From: Drosophila miranda
Lineage: Eukaryota > Arthropoda > Insecta > Diptera > Drosophilidae
Direction of reading: 5' to 3'
DNA length: 64,000 nt
NCBI RefSeq assembly: GCF_003369915.1
Contig: NC_046677.1
Location: 25,066,913-25,130,912 of the forward strand
Each line of letters starts with the position of its first letter. Position 1 is the first letter of the stretch. Of this stretch, positions 60,301-64,000 are shown in pieces. The notes beneath the pieces are model-generated. The model made no database searches. It was given only the letters and a program-made list of their open reading frames with translations, and was not told where the DNA came from. The position numbers were made by a program, and so were the translations under genes.

Positions 60301-63300
60301 AGGGGGCAAAGCTTCACTTCACAAATTGTTTTTCCCCCCAAAATATCACTGATCGTTCGAGTAGTATGTATTGTATTTTTGTTCTGTATTTTTTAAGCTT
60401 AACACTTGAGGGGGCCCCCACTGAAGTATGACTCTCCTCTCGAGTGTTTCGCCCCGAGAATTGTGTAAGTGACGTGTTAATTTATTTGACTTTTGCTTTT
60501 GAGTTTGCTTTGAGCTCCTGCTTCTCTCTCTCTCTCCCTCTCTTTCTGTTCTTATTGCTGAATGCAAAATAATTAAAACCACTCGAGTGTAAGCGAAACA
60601 ATAAAAACCAACAAACCTACAAAAAGTGAGAATAAAAAGTGCTTAAAATGGCTGTTTAATTGTTGGTGGAAACCTCAAGCGTTTGGCTGGCAACTGAACT
60701 TTGTTTAGCTTTTGAGTTCGAGAATGGAAATTGTAGGCAGAGCCGGGGAATAGGATGGGGGGTTTTGTATGGATTTACACCCAACGAGTGTAGACCCGAA
60801 GCCACAATTAGTAAGAGGTTCGGTTCTGTCTAGAGGTTGCAAAAAAAAATAAATGTTTAAAGAACCTAAGAGATTGCTGTTTGCTGTTTCCCTTTTCTTG
60901 TGGGTTTCCAAATACAAAACCAAAAATATATCAGCAAAGACTTCTCCAAGTTTTAACCATAATTATATCAAGTGTATTTTCGAAGATACTTCTGTTCTAT
61001 TTCAGTATAGGCTTCTTGAAGAGCCCTCTATGCCCTGTGTGGTCCCCTAATGAAAGCCTCCATTAGGCTTATGACAAAGACCAGCGGGCTGGCCAATAAT
61101 TCATTAGAAGCATGAAAACATCTACGAAACAAAGCCAGCAAAATGGTCAACAAGTAAGGGCAATAATGGGTTTGTTTACACGCAACAAATGTGCCCGAAG
61201 AAGGGGCAACAAAACTGAAATATCATTTCATAATCTCAAAGAAAGAGAGAAAGAAACCCCAAGGGAAGGGCGGGAACACCCTTTTCTTGAACTTTTCTTT
61301 ACGGCTGATTACTTTTTCCATTCAGTTGAGCAAACTGTAATAAAATTACCGCTGGACGGGAGAAAGAAAAGTAAAAGGCAACCGACAAACTACCCAATAA
61401 TAAATAATAAAAATCATTTTCGAGGCGTGTGAAATGCAATTAGCCAAAAGAAAACACCGTTTATGGCAATTAGATGGCCATAAATGAGCGGCTCAAACAC
61501 ATCAGCAACAATTGCATGGCAAATGAGGGCCAGCGGCATGGTGCGTATACGTGATGCAAACAGCATCGGAACAGCATTACTCATACGCCACCCACGAGTG
61601 CCCCGTGTGCCGAGTGCCGCCCGCCTAATGATTGTAGAACAAACACAAAGCTGAGATCATTCAAACAGCAAAAAATATAAATCAAATATACCGAATGGAA
61701 CGAACCAACACAAGAGGGCATATATTTTTGTACACAAACCAACTAAATTGACTGGAATGACGCCAGACAGATCTTTATTGTCTATGAGGAGAGACACACA
61801 GAGAGAGAGAGAGAGAGAGAGCAAATATATAAGCGGATATATTCTCGTATATATACTATAGTATATTCCATACAGAAGTCGGTGTTCTGCTGTTTCGGCA
61901 GCTGGGATGAACAGCGCTGCTTTCTGTCAAGGCCTGATGATGCCTGCCTCCAAAATGGGCTTTATGGCACGCCCACCTGTTTACACAGGTGGATTGTGTA
62001 ATCTTCATACTATATATACTTCCAAGTATATCCGTACATAAATGTGTCACATTAATCATTTGTCTGTCTCCATATTTCAGTTACAATTGTGTAAGCAGAA
62101 GCTTCATATATTTCGTCTCGCCTTTTTTGCGTTTCAAATTTTATAATTTTTGTAATATTTCTATCGATGATATCTGTATGAAAATCTGCCATAATCAGAC
62201 ATTTTATAAAATTTTTAACAATTTCCCGACATTTTTATGGGGTTCTATGGAGCACTTTTTCAGCTGTATAAATTCTGGAAATATGTCTTCGTATATTATT
62301 CTAGATATTGCGTTGGATCAGATATTACAAGTAGGGTAATCTACGTAAGACAGACTTCTGTCCTTTCTGCCCAGGTTTTCCATTCCATAGGCATTGAAAA
62401 TAATTTAATATCTTGAAAATGGTATAGTCTTTCTACACATATACAGATGAAAATCCCATTTTTTGGGTCCCTTCTCATCGGTAAGTATCTTCCTTCTATA
62501 ATATTCTTTTGCACAAAAAAATTCCAAAAAAAAAAACAGCTTCCACTAACGTTTTTACGGTAGTTTCAGTACTAGTACTTGCAGCTATCCCTCTCTACCC
62601 TTTAGGGCCTTATGAAGAGGTTGCTCTGTCTCTCCCTCTCTCATCTCGAAAGAAGAAAGACTGAAAACTGCTAATCGTTTTATTTGATCTCTTCCACACA
62701 CTTTACGAATTCTTTTCCTGAATCTTCCACAACAAATGTTAGTCTCTCCTTTCCAAATTTATGGAAAATAAAAAACCAACGTTATCAGCATCCAATAATG
62801 CTTTACAGGTACAACAATTTCTTTTTCATTCGCATCTCTAGGTATAATTTTTCTTCTCTCTTGGAGCATCGTTATCAGCATCAACGCTAATTCTCTAGGA
62901 ATTTTAATTCGCAGATAAGATTTCCCCACATTTTGAGCTGGCAATGCCACAAAAACAAAACCAACAGCAGCACCACCACCTCTGCAAAGGTAGGGACAGA
63001 GGCAGAGGCAGAGGCGGAACTACTATTTTGCCCGTCGATTCACTTGAAATAAAAATGTGTGTCTTTCTCTGCAACACGATTGTTGTTATCAGACCCCTCT
63101 GCTTTTGCCCCTGCCTCTGTTGTTGTGCCGGCTCCGATAGAAGCCAAAAAAAAGAAACAACAAGCACACACATAAATTCATAGCTGATAAAATACCAAAT
63201 AACAAATAACAATGTCAAAGCCAATGCAAAAAGCAAAAAAGCAAAAGCCAAACGAAACGAAACGTATGGAAAAAATCCACACTTGTTGGCCAGATCTAAA

Positions 63301-64000
63301 AAGCAAAAGGCTTAGACAATTGACAGACAAAATGTGCGTGTTATGCCACGAACCAACGGAACGTGGCCAAGAAAAGAAAGCCAATCGGCAAAAACGGAAA
63401 GAAAGTTAACCGCACAAAAAGATAATATAAAAATTCAAATTTGCATAGTGTTAGAGCCGGCTCGACTTTGATATGGCAATAAGACGTCAACAAACGGAAT
63501 AAAAAATACCAGTAAAACTATAAAGATATTTCTATGTTGCGATTACCTCGGGGGTAAGATTTTTATTTGCACTAAATATCAAAAGTATCTAAACAGAAAA
63601 GCACTCTCAAAATGGGGATACTTTTGTAGCCAATGGTAACTTTATACCCAACAATCTCTGCATCAAAGAAAACCTTAAAGAAATTGCAGAAAAATCAAAA
63701 ATCAATGAACAGAGATGGCCATATTATAATATTTTATTGCGACTGTGAAAGTCCATGCCAAAAAAAGTTTTGTATATATTTATAGACTAAAATCAGCATT
63801 TGTCGCTGTATCTTTTTATTTGCATCTGTATCTGTCTAAGCCTCTCCATCTCTGCATCTCTGTATCTGCATCTTGTTTAACAATAACAACATTTTTATAT
63901 CTAATTAGCGGTTAACCGCAAATTTTCAATACAATCCACAAGCGAGCGACGTTCGTTCGTTCGCTCGTCGTTGTGTTTCGGCAATAGACTTTTGTTGTAG
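57369..64000. other. Non-coding stretch, probably CLIP-190 5' intron
   Basis: No supported exon in 6.6 kb. Contents are a GT run (57728-57749), a GA run (61798-61820), CT runs near 60525-60545, and tRNA-like words near 58080-58110 that do not form a tRNA. The last 70 bases (63935-64000) turn G+C-richer with CGTT/CGCTC repeats, which on the minus strand resemble a fly 5' UTR and could mark the start of the gene. Confidence 0.45.

Overview
The window is nuclear DNA from a Drosophila-type fly, A+T-rich in its non-coding parts, with short 54-78 nt introns, Drosophila core-promoter motifs and a chain of recognisable fly genes. The set Dif, UBR7-type ligase, Rpb11 and CLIP-190 fits the fly chromosome arm that carries the dorsal/Dif region (Muller B). 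A species of the obscura group is my guess from the mobile-element debris; the sequence alone does not prove the species.

Region by region. (1) 1-9718: two ~2.9 kb direct copies of one segment (1-2924 and 6795-9718, about 99% identical) flank a 3.9 kb single-copy island. Each copy holds a decayed fibrinogen-related (FReD) gene, a perfect 33-nt 5' half of tRNA-Gly(GCC), and the DNA just upstream of a core promoter. The island holds a secreted DUF1091 protein gene (+) and a 521-residue coiled-coil protein gene (-), tail to tail. (2) 9715-34942: Dif, the NF-kB/Rel factor of Toll immune signalling. A promoter with Inr, MTE-like and DPE motifs starts an ATG-free 317-nt 5' exon ending in a perfect splice donor. 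About 18 kb of apparently non-coding DNA follows, with a second very good Inr+DPE promoter at 16.53 kb. The coding exons lie at 28.16-34.68 kb. One shared Rel homology domain feeds two C-termini: isoform A (661 residues), spliced to two distal exons, and isoform B (998 residues), which reads through the splice donor into a 2-kb terminal exon. (3) 35058-38694: a compact housekeeping cluster. It holds UBR7 (-) with a radial-spoke gene (RSPH9-like, +) nested in its single intron, and the RNA polymerase II subunit gene Rpb11 (+), divergent from UBR7 across a DRE-bearing promoter. (4) 39016-57368 and probably beyond: CLIP-190 (-), a microtubule plus-end protein with two CAP-Gly domains, a very long coiled coil and two zinc knuckles. 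I traced sixteen coding exons by reading phase. Its introns contain a piggyBac-type MITE, a Tc1/mariner-type repeat with three ends, an INE-1/SGM-like remnant, GATACA hexamer arrays and a candidate alternative terminal exon. (5) 57369-64000: no coding sequence seen; probably 5' intron of CLIP-190.

Themes: dense gene packing by nesting and convergent or divergent arrangement; a young segmental duplication whose break falls on the Dif initiator; and four short introns that are a multiple of three, lack stop codons, and could be retained without breaking the reading frame, two of them inside the CAP-Gly domains of CLIP-190. I found no wholly new multi-gene system. The most novel items are the tRNA half, the promoter-breaking duplication, the alternative CLIP-190 end and the readable introns.
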